From Bifidobacterium sp. (GTDB lineage: Bacteria > Actinomycetota > Actinomycetes > Actinomycetales > Bifidobacteriaceae): 64,000 bases of DNA. The notes beneath the pieces are model-generated. The model was not told where the DNA came from. It did not search any database and saw only the letters and a program-made list of their open reading frames with translations. Of the stretch, positions 44,053 to 52,757 are shown piece by piece. The translations under genes were made by a program, and so were the position numbers. The stretch covers positions 372,001-436,000 of the forward strand of contig JAGGHK010000001.1 of assembly GCA_024104275.1 (NCBI GenBank), read 5' to 3'. The first letter of the stretch is position 1. Each line of letters begins with the position of its first letter.

Positions 44053-46125
44053 TTAATCGGGCTTTTGAAGCCGTTCGAACATTTGTTCGGTTTCTTTGAG
44101 CCATATTGTTCCTTTGCTTCGCAATTGCATGAGATGACCGTCATTACCTACAGCAGAACCATCGCTACTATGTCTCGTCGTTATTGATGACATTGCTTTG
44201 AACAGCGCCACCAAACCGATTTCGCATACCACAATCATCAATGCGCCACCGACGCCTCCAGGCCATGGCATGGTCGCGGTTTGGCAATCGCCAATGGTAT
44301 CCGCACACCACTGCATCACCGACGTCCCACAGCTGGAGAGCCAGACAAAGGCGAACGCCAGATGTGGAGCCCATGACGACAACACCAAGCCTGCCAGCCC
44401 GGTAAGCGTCGAGAAATCCACGAACGGTGCCACCACGAGGTTTGCAGGCATAGACAGCAGCGGCAGCGTCGGTGTCATAAGCACCTGTATCGGCAGAGTG
44501 AAAAGCTGGGCCGCGATAGTCACAGACATGCCTTCAGCAAGGAATTTCGGCAGCAGAGCCGAAAGACGTTCAGCTATGGGTTTTGCACACAGCACAATAC
44601 CCAGCACTGAGGCGCAGGAAAGCGCGAATCCGTAACTTCTGGACATGGCCGGGTTGACGAGCAGCACGAGGATGACCGTCCAACTCAACGCGCTGATCGC
44701 CTGTGGCCTTCTGCCCGCAAACATCGCGGACGAGGCGAAGATGTCCATGATCAGAGCCCGCATCACCGAGTCGGAAGGGTACATGGCGCTCGCGAGCGCC
44801 ACATAGGCCAGCACCGTGAGCACGGCGACCACCTGCCGTGGCAATAGGAACCGGGCGCAACCCGAGCGTATCAGGCTGCCGATCAGCGCGAAATGCCCGC
44901 CGGAGACAGCCATCAGGTGCATGATGCCGGAATCCTTGAAATGCATCTGAAGCAGCGTGGCGAACGTGGCATTCACAGGTTCCCGCTTGAGCGCGCTCGC
45001 GCCCATGAAATCCTGCCCCAAAAGACCGATGGTCAGCCCCGGAACAAGCACACGCCCTTGGTCGGAAAGGCCTTCCGTCACCGAAAAGAATGAACGTTGC
45101 ATGGAGTCAACCAGCCGTTTCGCAGGCGGCGCGCGTTCTATAAGTCTTGTTTTCGCGTTGTCATCTATGGTCAGCCAGATTGGCCGCATCCCGTAGCGGG
45201 CGGTCTGCAGCGTACCGGAAGTCTCTATCGTCTGACCGTCCGAAAGCCGCCCGCACACCTGTTTGTTGGCATATAGGACGATACGTGACCTGCTGGCTTG
45301 ATAAATACCGTTATGGCCGATGCTGATCAAACGCGCGTTCGCCTGACAGTCGGCTTGCCAAGAGCTCGCCGCAGTAACCGGCGAATCAATACGCACACTT
45401 GCTCCGACTGCACTTTCTCCTTCACGCACAAGCGCCATAGCTGGATCTCGATAAGCCATCGCATCTGCACTCATCGAGGCGATGAACGCGGCCAAGGCCG
45501 AACACGCGAGAACGGCCACCCCAATCGTCCGGTTCCCATGTAATTCTTTGAAAATCAGCGAAATTCCGGCTTCCAACTGATGGGATTCTTCTTTTGTATG
45601 GGGCTCATCAGGCACAGGATGCGCAGCTAAGGACGATATATTCGAGACCGGAACGTTTGTTCCATTTCCGAATTGCGGCTTTCTGCGGATTCTTGTCGAT
45701 TTCTGAGCATTGGACTTGGTAGCAGGATATTGTCCAACTAACCCGTTTGAAAGCGACTGGCTTCGACCGAACCACCGACGAGATATGGCAAGCAGGGCAA
45801 CGATACCGGCCAGTAACAAAAACAATACGACTATCGGTAAAATGGTTTCAGTGTTCAATGAAGTTTTCAGCGGGTTCATGACTTTGTCCAATGGAGAAAT
45901 CGCCAATGAAGTGCTGTCAGATCCAACAGCATTATGATTTGACGAAGACGCGCTGCTTTCCTGCCCCGTAATCAGAGCGAACAAAGTGTGCGAGCCAAGA
46001 GCCGCGATCCACACGCATAGCGCCACCGGCAGCATCCGCCAGTCACGACTGCCTTGTTCATGGTCGTCGCCCTTGTCGAACCTGTCGACGGGATTACTGC
46101 CTAGAGGGCTATCAATACTTTTCAT
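44053..46125 (-). CDS. comEC: ComEC/Rec2-family DNA uptake channel, without beta-lactamase domain
   Basis: A 690-residue membrane protein. The ComEC core follows after about 260 residues: LPGLTIGLLGQD, the characteristic FKDSGIMHLMAVSGGHFALIG, LMDIFASSAMFAGRRPQAISAL and many helices. The N-terminal part has three helices and an OB-fold-like segment. The protein stops soon after the last helix and lacks the C-terminal metallo-beta-lactamase domain seen in Bacillus ComEC. It begins one base into the comEA stop (TGATG), so the two are coupled. It could form the inner-membrane channel for single-stranded DNA. Confidence 0.9.
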   Translation of the reverse strand: MKSIDSPLGSNPVDRFDKGDDHEQGSRDWRMLPVALCVWIAALGSHTLFALITGQESSASSSNHNAVGSDSTSLAISPLDKVMNPLKTSLNTETILPIVVLFLLLAGIVALLAISRRWFGRSQSLSNGLVGQYPATKSNAQKSTRIRRKPQFGNGTNVPVSNISSLAAHPVPDEPHTKEESHQLEAGISLIFKELHGNRTIGVAVLACSALAAFIASMSADAMAYRDPAMALVREGESAVGASVRIDSPVTAASSWQADCQANARLISIGHNGIYQASRSRIVLYANKQVCGRLSDGQTIETSGTLQTARYGMRPIWLTIDDNAKTRLIERAPPAKRLVDSMQRSFFSVTEGLSDQGRVLVPGLTIGLLGQDFMGASALKREPVNATFATLLQMHFKDSGIMHLMAVSGGHFALIGSLIRSGCARFLLPRQVVAVLTVLAYVALASAMYPSDSVMRALIMDIFASSAMFAGRRPQAISALSWTVILVLLVNPAMSRSYGFALSCASVLGIVLCAKPIAERLSALLPKFLAEGMSVTIAAQLFTLPIQVLMTPTLPLLSMPANLVVAPFVDFSTLTGLAGLVLSSWAPHLAFAFVWLSSCGTSVMQWCADTIGDCQTATMPWPGGVGGALMIVVCEIGLVALFKAMSSITTRHSSDGSAVGNDGHLMQLRSKGTIWLKETEQMFERLQKPD

Positions 46126-47021
46126 CAGACCGTCACCTGCCCGCGCATCTTCTCCAGCGTCTTCTGCCCGATGCCCGAAACCTTGAGCAACTGGTCAACG
46201 CTGGTGAAACGGCCTATGGACGACCGGTAGTCGATGATCTTCTGGGCCATCACCGGGCCCACGCCCTTGATTTGTTGCAATTGCGTGCTGTCCGCGGTGT
46301 TGAGGTTGATCAAATCACTGCCATTGCTTGAAGGCCCAGTCTGCCCGGCAGAAGGGTCAGCCTGAACAGGTGAATTTGTCTGTGTCGCAGAGGCATCACT
46401 TCCGGGGTTTTGCCCTCCAGCTCCAGCGGATGTTGAAGTGGAACCTGCAGCCCCACCGGATTTCGGAGCATTCCCTTGTGCCGGACCTGAACCCTTGACT
46501 TTGGAACCGCCACCTGTCACAGTTGAACTGATGGACGAAGCTTCGGCCTGTTGCCTGTTGTAATTGATCGCCTGTGTCACCAACATGGTCAGACTTGCAC
46601 ACAACGCCACCACCAACACCAAAATCACCACCACCGCCTGAGTGGGTTTGAACACCAATCTTGGGATGGTTCGTTGTTTGGTAGCGGATTCGGCGATCGG
46701 ATCCACTTGCATATCCTCGCTGACAGGAGTATTCATGACAGAATCAAAATCATCAACTTCTAAAGTATGGTCGATGCTCGTAGATTGCTTTTTGGGTTTG
46801 CTTTCCGACGTGTTTTTCTGCTCGATAAGCCAGCTATCAATGGGCGGCAACGGCGGCAGACCGACACGTAGCAGATCCGCATCGAGATCTTGCTTGTTTT
46901 CGTACGATTCATTTTCAGGTGATTCAGTATGCGAAACGGCAGAGGAATATAGCCGTTTCGTCAAAGACCGGCTTTTATCGTTTGTCCTGCCATGGAAATG
47001 AATACCCATACCTTCAAGCAT
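46125..47021 (-). CDS. comEA: ComEA-family helix-hairpin-helix DNA-binding protein
   Basis: A 298-residue protein with a long acidic cytoplasmic N-terminus (about 125 residues), one membrane helix (about 127-150), a Gly/Ser/Pro/Gln-rich linker (about 165-230), and the C-terminal HhH pair INLNTADSTQLQQIKGVGPVM and QLLKVSGIGQKTL. It binds incoming double-stranded DNA in natural transformation. The linker and N-terminal tail are longer than in Bacillus ComEA (205). Upstream lies the shared element at 47060-47102 with DnaA-like boxes. Confidence 0.93.
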   Translation of the reverse strand: MLEGMGIHFHGRTNDKSRSLTKRLYSSAVSHTESPENESYENKQDLDADLLRVGLPPLPPIDSWLIEQKNTSESKPKKQSTSIDHTLEVDDFDSVMNTPVSEDMQVDPIAESATKQRTIPRLVFKPTQAVVVILVLVVALCASLTMLVTQAINYNRQQAEASSISSTVTGGGSKVKGSGPAQGNAPKSGGAAGSTSTSAGAGGQNPGSDASATQTNSPVQADPSAGQTGPSSNGSDLINLNTADSTQLQQIKGVGPVMAQKIIDYRSSIGRFTSVDQLLKVSGIGQKTLEKMRGQVTV

Positions 47022-47277
47022 GGCCGGACAGAATGCGAAAGTCCAGCCAGAACGACCACTGTGGTCGAATGATAGGGGTTATCCACATTTGAGGCGTGTC
47101 GCGCCCTCGACCGCCGGATCGTCCACATTCATCCACAGCATGTCACCAAAATAAATGGGCCTCAACGGCAGCATTCAAACCAAACCCATCCGACAATCTC
47201 CCATATCCTCTATATCTTCCAGTATTGAACCGTAATGTATCGATGAAAAAATTCAGAAGAACCATGAATACAAAAGA
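47022..47277. other. Region between comEA and leuS ends
   Basis: No gene seen. It holds the comEA upstream element, three DnaA-box-like 9-mers on the plus strand (TTATCCACA 47079-47087, TCGTCCACA 47119-47127, TCATCCACA 47129-47137), and AT-rich sequence leading to the leuS terminator. Confidence 0.6.
47060..47102 (-). promoter_or_regulatory. Shared regulatory element upstream of comEA
   Basis: Minus-strand order: GCGACACGCC (47093-47102), 5 bases, TGTGGATAACC, 4 bases, TCATTCGACCACA ending at 47060, about 40 bases before the comEA start. It matches the M23 upstream element in every block. Confidence 0.65.
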
Positions 47278-47313
47278 AAAAGGACACCGGGAGTTCAATC
47301 CCTGTGTCCTTTT
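47278..47313 (-). terminator. Terminator downstream of leuS
   Basis: Perfect stem AAAAGGACAC (47278-47287) / GTGTCCTTTT (47304-47313) with an inner GGGA/TCCC pair, and TTCTTTTG following on the minus strand. Confidence 0.9.
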
Positions 47314-47395
47314 GTTCGTTTTCTGCCTTTTCGCTCAAGCCATCAAACGGCTATAAGATCCATTCCGAATCGCCGCCCGACGGATAATTCGACTG

Positions 47396-50374
47396 CTATT
47401 CGGCTGGAACGATGGAGACGATTTTCGGGGCTTTGACGATGACCTTGCGTGGTTCCTTGCCGCCCAGGCGGTCGGCGACGGCCTTCAGAGCCATGTCCTT
47501 GAGCTCGTTGGGTTCGATCGAGGGGCTGACCTCGAGCTTGGCGCGCACCTTGCCCTTGATCTGCACGACGGCGGTGACGGATTCCTCGCCCACGTAACGT
47601 TCGTCGGCCTTCGGCCACGGCTCATGCGCCAAGGATTCGGCGTGGCCGAGCTTCGACCACAGTTCCTCGCAGATGTGTGGGGCGATCGGCGAGAGCATGA
47701 GGATCAGCGGCTCGACGGCGGCGCGCGGCACGGCCTTCAGACCGGTCAGGTGGTTGTTCAGCACGATGAGCTTGGCGATGGAGGTGTTGGGGCGCATATG
47801 CTCCATTTCCTCGGTCACCGCGGCGATGGTGTTGTTCAAGAGCTTCAGCGTCTTGGCATCGGGCTCGACGTCTGAGACGGTGACCTCGCCGGTGTTCTCG
47901 TCGACGACGTTACGCCAGAGGCGCTGCAGAAAGCGCATGCCGCCCACGACGTTGCGGTCGTTCCACGGGCGGGACTCATCGAGCGGGCCCATGCTCATCT
48001 CGTAGAGACGGAACGTGTCGGCGCCGTAGCGTGCGTACATGTCGTCGGGGGTGATGATGTTCTTGAGGCTCTTGCCCATCTTGCCGAACTCGCGGAAGGC
48101 AGGCTGGCCATGCCAGGTGAAGGTCGGTTCGCCTGACTTGTCGGCCGGGCCTCCCTCAACTTCGGCGGCAGGCACGTATTGGCCGCGGTCGTCGGTGTAG
48201 GCGTAGGCCTGGATCATGCCCTGGTTGAAGAGCTTGTAGAACGGTTCCGGGGTGTCGACGTAGCCCAGGTCGAAGAGGATCTTGTGCCAGAAACGCGAAT
48301 AGAGCAGATGCAGCACCGCGTGTTCGACGCCACCGACGTAGAGGTCGACGCCACCGGTCTTGCCTGATTCCTTGTTGTGGTTCGGGCCCATCCAATACTC
48401 GTACTCATCGGAGTCGACCATATGCTCGGTGTCGTTCGGGTCGAGGTAGCGCATGTAATACCAGCAGGAACCGGCCCAATTGGGCATGGTGTTGGTGTCG
48501 CGATAGTAGGTCTTGGGGCCGTCGCCCAGGTCGAGAGTGACCTTGACCCAATCCTCATTGCGGGAAAGCGGGGCCTCGGGGTTGCTTTCGGCGTCCATCG
48601 GGTCGAAGGTCTTGGGGCTGTAGTCCGGCACGTCGGGCAGGTTGATCGGCAGCATGGAATCCGGCAGCAGATGCGGTACGCCGTCCTCGCCGTAGACGAT
48701 CGGGAACGGTTCGCCCCAGTAGCGCTGGCGGGAGAAGAGCCAGTCGCGCAGGCGGTAGCTGACGGTGCCCTTGCCGACGCCGGCGGCTTCGAGCCATTGG
48801 TTGACCTTGTCGATGGCATCATTGACACGCAGACCATTGAGGTTCAGCGCGTCGCCTTTGGCTTGGGTATGTTCGGTCGAGGAGTTGATGACGATGCCGT
48901 CGTGCGAGACGAATGGTGCCTTGCCCTCATAGTTGGCCAGGTCGTCACCGGAATCGGGCAGGGGCTTGACGGTATAGATGACCAGCAGGTCGAACTTCTT
49001 GGCGAAGTCGTAATCGCGCTGGTCTCCGCCGGGCACTGCCATGATGGCGCCGGTGCCGTAGTCCATCAGCACATAATCTGCGGTGAAAAGCGGCAGTTTG
49101 TCACCGGTGATGGGGTTGGTGGCGTAGAGGCCGGTGAAGAGGCCGGTCTTCTCGCCGGCCTCGTCGACGCGGTCCTGCGCGGTCTTGGACTCGGCCGCGA
49201 GACGATAGGCCTTGATACCTTCAGCAGGTGTGGCGTAGCCGCCCTTCCAACTTTCCGGTGTATTCTCCGGCCAAGCTGCGGGCACGTGCTGGAGCAAATC
49301 ATGCTCAGGCGAGACCACGGCGAAGGTGGTGCCGAAGAGCGTATCGGGACGGGTCGTGTAGATCTCCATATCCTGCCCGCCGTCGGGGGTTTCGACCTTG
49401 AAGTGGACGGAGGCACCGTGGGATTCACCGATCCAGTTGCGCTGCATCAGCTTGACCTTCTGCGGCCAGTCGATGATGTCGAGGTCTTCGATGAGGCGGT
49501 GGCCGTAGGCGGTGATGCGCATGGACCACTGGCGCAGCTCGCGCTGGAAGACGGGGAAATTGCCGCGTTCGGACTTGCCTTCGGCGGTGACCTCCTCGTT
49601 GGCGAGCACCGTGCCGAGGCCCGGGCACCAGTTGACCGGCGACTTGGAGATATAGGCCAGGCGGAAGTCGTTCAAGACGTCGGCCTGCTCGGCTTCGGTG
49701 AGTTGATCCCATGATTTTCCGGAATCCTCGAAACCGGGGATGGCGCGTTTCCCGCTCCTGAACTGATCGATCAACGTGTCGATATGGCGTGCGGAGCCCT
49801 TGCCGCCATCTGGACGGACAAAATCAGAGTCGTACCAGGCGTCGTAGATGCGCGAGAAGATCCACTGCGTCCAACGCATGTAGCCGGGGTCGATGGTGGC
49901 GAAGGTGCGGCGATTGTCGAAGCTCAGACCCATGCGATGCAACTGACGGCGCATGTTGGCGATGTTGGCCTCAGTTGTGACACGCGGGTGCTGGCCGGTC
50001 TGTACCGCGTACTGCTCGGCGGGAAGGCCGAAGGCATCGTAGCCCATGGCGTGCAGCACGTTCTCGCCCTTCATGCGGTGATAGCGGCTGACCACGTCGG
50101 TGGCGAGATAGCCCAACGGATGCCCGACATGCAGGCCCTTGCCGGAGGGATACGGAAACATATCCATCGCGAAGTACGGCGTGCGTCCGTCGGCGTGCCT
50201 GCCCTTGCCGTCGGTCAGATCGCCCTTGACGTTCGCGGCCCAGAAAGTGCCTTTTTCATCCCACGTTTTCTGCCATTTTTCCTCGATACCTTGCGCCATC
50301 TTGGCGTTGTAACGGTATGCCGGAACACTGGAAATATTGGCGCTCGAATCCGCGCCCTGCTCATTGTCGCTCAT
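47396..50374 (-). CDS. leuS: Leucyl-tRNA synthetase
   Basis: A 992-residue class I synthetase. The HIGH motif appears as HVGH in PYPSGKGLHVGHPLGY, and KMSKS as KMGKS in FGKMGKSLKNIITPDD. A long CP1 editing domain (about residues 250-480) with TTRPDTLFGTTF and the threonine-rich editing site is present, as are the LeuS-specific and anticodon-binding domains. It is longer than E. coli LeuS (860), as usual in bifidobacteria. It ends with its own terminator. Confidence 0.98.
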   Translation of the reverse strand: MSDNEQGADSSANISSVPAYRYNAKMAQGIEEKWQKTWDEKGTFWAANVKGDLTDGKGRHADGRTPYFAMDMFPYPSGKGLHVGHPLGYLATDVVSRYHRMKGENVLHAMGYDAFGLPAEQYAVQTGQHPRVTTEANIANMRRQLHRMGLSFDNRRTFATIDPGYMRWTQWIFSRIYDAWYDSDFVRPDGGKGSARHIDTLIDQFRSGKRAIPGFEDSGKSWDQLTEAEQADVLNDFRLAYISKSPVNWCPGLGTVLANEEVTAEGKSERGNFPVFQRELRQWSMRITAYGHRLIEDLDIIDWPQKVKLMQRNWIGESHGASVHFKVETPDGGQDMEIYTTRPDTLFGTTFAVVSPEHDLLQHVPAAWPENTPESWKGGYATPAEGIKAYRLAAESKTAQDRVDEAGEKTGLFTGLYATNPITGDKLPLFTADYVLMDYGTGAIMAVPGGDQRDYDFAKKFDLLVIYTVKPLPDSGDDLANYEGKAPFVSHDGIVINSSTEHTQAKGDALNLNGLRVNDAIDKVNQWLEAAGVGKGTVSYRLRDWLFSRQRYWGEPFPIVYGEDGVPHLLPDSMLPINLPDVPDYSPKTFDPMDAESNPEAPLSRNEDWVKVTLDLGDGPKTYYRDTNTMPNWAGSCWYYMRYLDPNDTEHMVDSDEYEYWMGPNHNKESGKTGGVDLYVGGVEHAVLHLLYSRFWHKILFDLGYVDTPEPFYKLFNQGMIQAYAYTDDRGQYVPAAEVEGGPADKSGEPTFTWHGQPAFREFGKMGKSLKNIITPDDMYARYGADTFRLYEMSMGPLDESRPWNDRNVVGGMRFLQRLWRNVVDENTGEVTVSDVEPDAKTLKLLNNTIAAVTEEMEHMRPNTSIAKLIVLNNHLTGLKAVPRAAVEPLILMLSPIAPHICEELWSKLGHAESLAHEPWPKADERYVGEESVTAVVQIKGKVRAKLEVSPSIEPNELKDMALKAVADRLGGKEPRKVIVKAPKIVSIVPAE

Positions 50375-50472
50375 AAATAGGATTATCGCGGCTCAACTGG
50401 ACACGGGCAAGCCGCTTTCCGCAACTTGGTCATATCGCCATGAAAACAGTGCTTCCCGCTACCAAGAGACCA

Positions 50473-50588
50473 AACCAGTGCGAAAAGCACCAAAACGTGC
50501 CCGAAAAGGCGCTTTTCGCCTCAGTTAAAAGCCTAACCAGTGAGAAAAGCACGAAAAACGGCCCGAAAAAGTGCTTTTCGCACTGATT
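50473..50588. repeat. Two tandem 54-base hairpin repeats (62-base period)
   Basis: Copies at 50473-50526 and 50535-50588. Each reads AACCAGTG, GAAAAGCAC, a spacer with GCCCGAAAA, GCTTTTCGC, then an AGTT/GATT end. In copy 2 AGTGAGAAAAGCAC pairs with GTGCTTTTCGCACT (13 of 14); copy 1 pairs GCGAAAAGC with GCTTTTCGC. They lie between the leuS start and the end of the solute-binding gene. No T tract follows, so simple termination is not the obvious role. Confidence 0.75.
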
Positions 50589-50611
50589 GGAGTAGCCCCT
50601 GGCATACGGCG

Positions 50612-51544
50612 TCACTTTTGGGCTGGACGGTTCAACACTGGGTCGGGAGCATAGCCGATGTCCTTATGCATTGCCCTGGCGGCCTTCTGCCATGTGTCGT
50701 CCTTGACCATGTCGGCGAGGATGGTGTTGATCTTGTTGGTGAGTTCACCGTCGGATGGGCGGATCATGACGGCATGCGGAACCGCAGAAACCTGGGCGAC
50801 GGTTTTGGCCAACGACGTAGATGACGGCGAATCCCCATCTCCCAGAACGGTGACATCGTGTTCAACGACGCTGGAGGCAAGCCCATGCAGGATGGCAGCA
50901 TCGGCCGAGACGGCATTCGCCTCGCCCACAAGCAACGCGGTGAGGCATTGCGGATAGGTGTCGCGTTCCTGGATTCTGACCGTCGGAATCGCCGAGGCGA
51001 GTTTGCCGCCGTCGGCCGTCCCCTTGACCGTACAGATGCTCTGATTGTTCAACGAAGAAATATCGTTGAAATCCTCTTGCAGACGTGCCGGCACCAACAG
51101 CCCCAACGGATTGGTGAGATAGGGCTTGGAAACCCCGAATTTTTTGCCTGTACTTGAAACCGTGGCTGTTGGCAGGGCGGAAACGAACATATCGGCCTTG
51201 GATTCCTCCAACGCCTCTGCGGCAGAGGAAACGTTCACGGGCTTGTAGACGATCTGCTTGTGCGCGTAGCCAAGTTTCTGGGCCACATAATGGGCGACTT
51301 CGATGTCAAAACCGGAATATTTGCCTTCATGGTCGAGACCAAGACCGGGCTCGTCGTTGGATACGGCAATCGTAATGGTCGGCCCTTCGGGGACGTTGGC
51401 GGAAGGCGGGGTTTGGGCCATGCCGCACGCCGAAGCCGAGAACAGCACTCCAATACCACAGGTCAGCGCCAATATCGATTTCAGATACCTGCGAACGCTT
51501 CTTTTGCCGGACGATGAAGTCGCTTTCATCCTTGTCAACCGCAT
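50612..51544 (-). CDS. Amino-acid-type ABC solute-binding lipoprotein (orphan)
   Basis: A 310-residue lipoprotein: signal peptide with lipobox FSASAC, Cys40, then a type-3 solute-binding domain (TITIAVSNDEPGLG, YSGFDIEVAHYVAQKLGY, ADMFVSALPTAT and TKPYL-like SKPYLTNP). Such proteins bind polar amino acids such as glutamine or glutamate for an ABC importer. No permease or ATPase gene is adjacent. Instead corA ends only seven bases upstream, suggesting one message. ATG 51544 has AGTAGG six bases before it; ATG 51529 is possible. Confidence 0.88.
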   Translation of the reverse strand: MRLTRMKATSSSGKRSVRRYLKSILALTCGIGVLFSASACGMAQTPPSANVPEGPTITIAVSNDEPGLGLDHEGKYSGFDIEVAHYVAQKLGYAHKQIVYKPVNVSSAAEALEESKADMFVSALPTATVSSTGKKFGVSKPYLTNPLGLLVPARLQEDFNDISSLNNQSICTVKGTADGGKLASAIPTVRIQERDTYPQCLTALLVGEANAVSADAAILHGLASSVVEHDVTVLGDGDSPSSTSLAKTVAQVSAVPHAVMIRPSDGELTNKINTILADMVKDDTWQKAARAMHKDIGYAPDPVLNRPAQK

Positions 51545-51551
51545 CCGAAAC

Positions 51552-52520
51552 CTACTTGAACAGCTTGGACCGCGTCAGCCACCATGCCACAAGGCCGGTG
51601 ATGACCATGGAGATGGCGATGACGATGAAGAAGCCACAGCGCGAGTTGGTGAACGGCATGCCGAACATGCCGTCCTGGAAATTCATGCCGTACATCGAGA
51701 AGATCAGGGTCGGGATCGAGAGGACGATCGAGATGATGGTGAAGATCCTCATCACGTTGTTGAGGTTGTTGGAGACAATCGAGGCGGAGGCATCGGTCAT
51801 GTTGGCAAGAACCCCGCTGTAGATGTTCGCCATCTCGATGGCCTGCTTGTTTTCGGTGATGACATCGTCAAGCAGGTCCTCGTCCTCCGGATACTGCTTG
51901 ATGTGCGTCAACGAATTGAGCTTCTCGGTAACCCGCAGCTTTTCCATCACGATTTCGTTGGACTTGAGGCTGGTGGTGAAATAGACCAAGGTCTTCGAAA
52001 GTTCCAGCAGTTGCAGTATTTCGCGGTTCTGCATCGAGTGCTGGAGCTTGAGCTCGAGATTGTCGGAACTGCGGTCGATGATACGCAGATAACGCAAGTA
52101 CATCGTGGCATTGCGGTAAAGAATCTGCAATACAAAACGTGTCTTCATATACGTGTTGAAACCGCGGATGGTGCCTTCCATGAAGGGATGCAGAACCGGC
52201 GTGTCCTGCATGCAGACGGTGATGATTGTATGTGACGCCACGATGATGGCTAGAGGGATGGTCTCGTAGTGGTCGCGCCCATCGCGCTGCTCAACGGTGG
52301 GAATATCGACGATGATCATGGTGTAATCATCCTCGGAATCCACGCGCGAACGCTCCTCGTCATCCAAAGGTGCGCGCAAATCAGCCAAGTCCACCCCTGT
52401 CTGGGAGGAAACGGTGGCAAGTTCGACGTCGGTGGGGTTCGACAGACAGATCCATGAGCCGTTTTCCAGCTTGTTTATCTGTTCGACCTGCCCGTTGATT
52501 GTATTGAACATCCTCAACAT
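51552..52520 (-). CDS. corA: CorA-family magnesium/divalent cation transporter
   Basis: A 322-residue CorA protein with a cytoplasmic alpha/beta funnel, long helices, and two C-terminal membrane helices. The pore signature is YGMNFQDGMF between the helices (about residue 290), and the basic tail ends TRSKLFK. It would import magnesium, or export cations in ZntB-type relatives. ATG 52520 is used because GGCGGG lies eight bases upstream; a GTG at 52529 is possible, and the frame continues to 52670 through non-conserved Arg/Gly-rich sequence. Confidence 0.92.
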   Translation of the reverse strand: MLRMFNTINGQVEQINKLENGSWICLSNPTDVELATVSSQTGVDLADLRAPLDDEERSRVDSEDDYTMIIVDIPTVEQRDGRDHYETIPLAIIVASHTIITVCMQDTPVLHPFMEGTIRGFNTYMKTRFVLQILYRNATMYLRYLRIIDRSSDNLELKLQHSMQNREILQLLELSKTLVYFTTSLKSNEIVMEKLRVTEKLNSLTHIKQYPEDEDLLDDVITENKQAIEMANIYSGVLANMTDASASIVSNNLNNVMRIFTIISIVLSIPTLIFSMYGMNFQDGMFGMPFTNSRCGFFIVIAISMVITGLVAWWLTRSKLFK

Positions 52521-52757
52521 GTCTGCCACCCGCCTTTCGCGCCATTCGCTGTACGGATCGTGCAGGAGACGCCGGCTTGCGCGCCGAGCGTCCTGGCCAC
52601 CGGAATGTCTGCCTCCACAAAAAGAAACACAGACGAAAATCCGGATTCCTGCTGTTAACCCAAAATTCAAGAATAACCCTTGAGGTGGAACTTGTTGGCT
52701 GTACTTTGCCCATAGCGTTGCGGAAAACGCAGAAAAAACAACCTGCCGATTTGATTT

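Noticed and set aside
48377-49714. 445-codon plus-strand open frame opposite leuS
   Set aside because: LeuS motifs run through the whole minus-strand frame; the plus-strand product has no recognisable fold or ribosome binding site.
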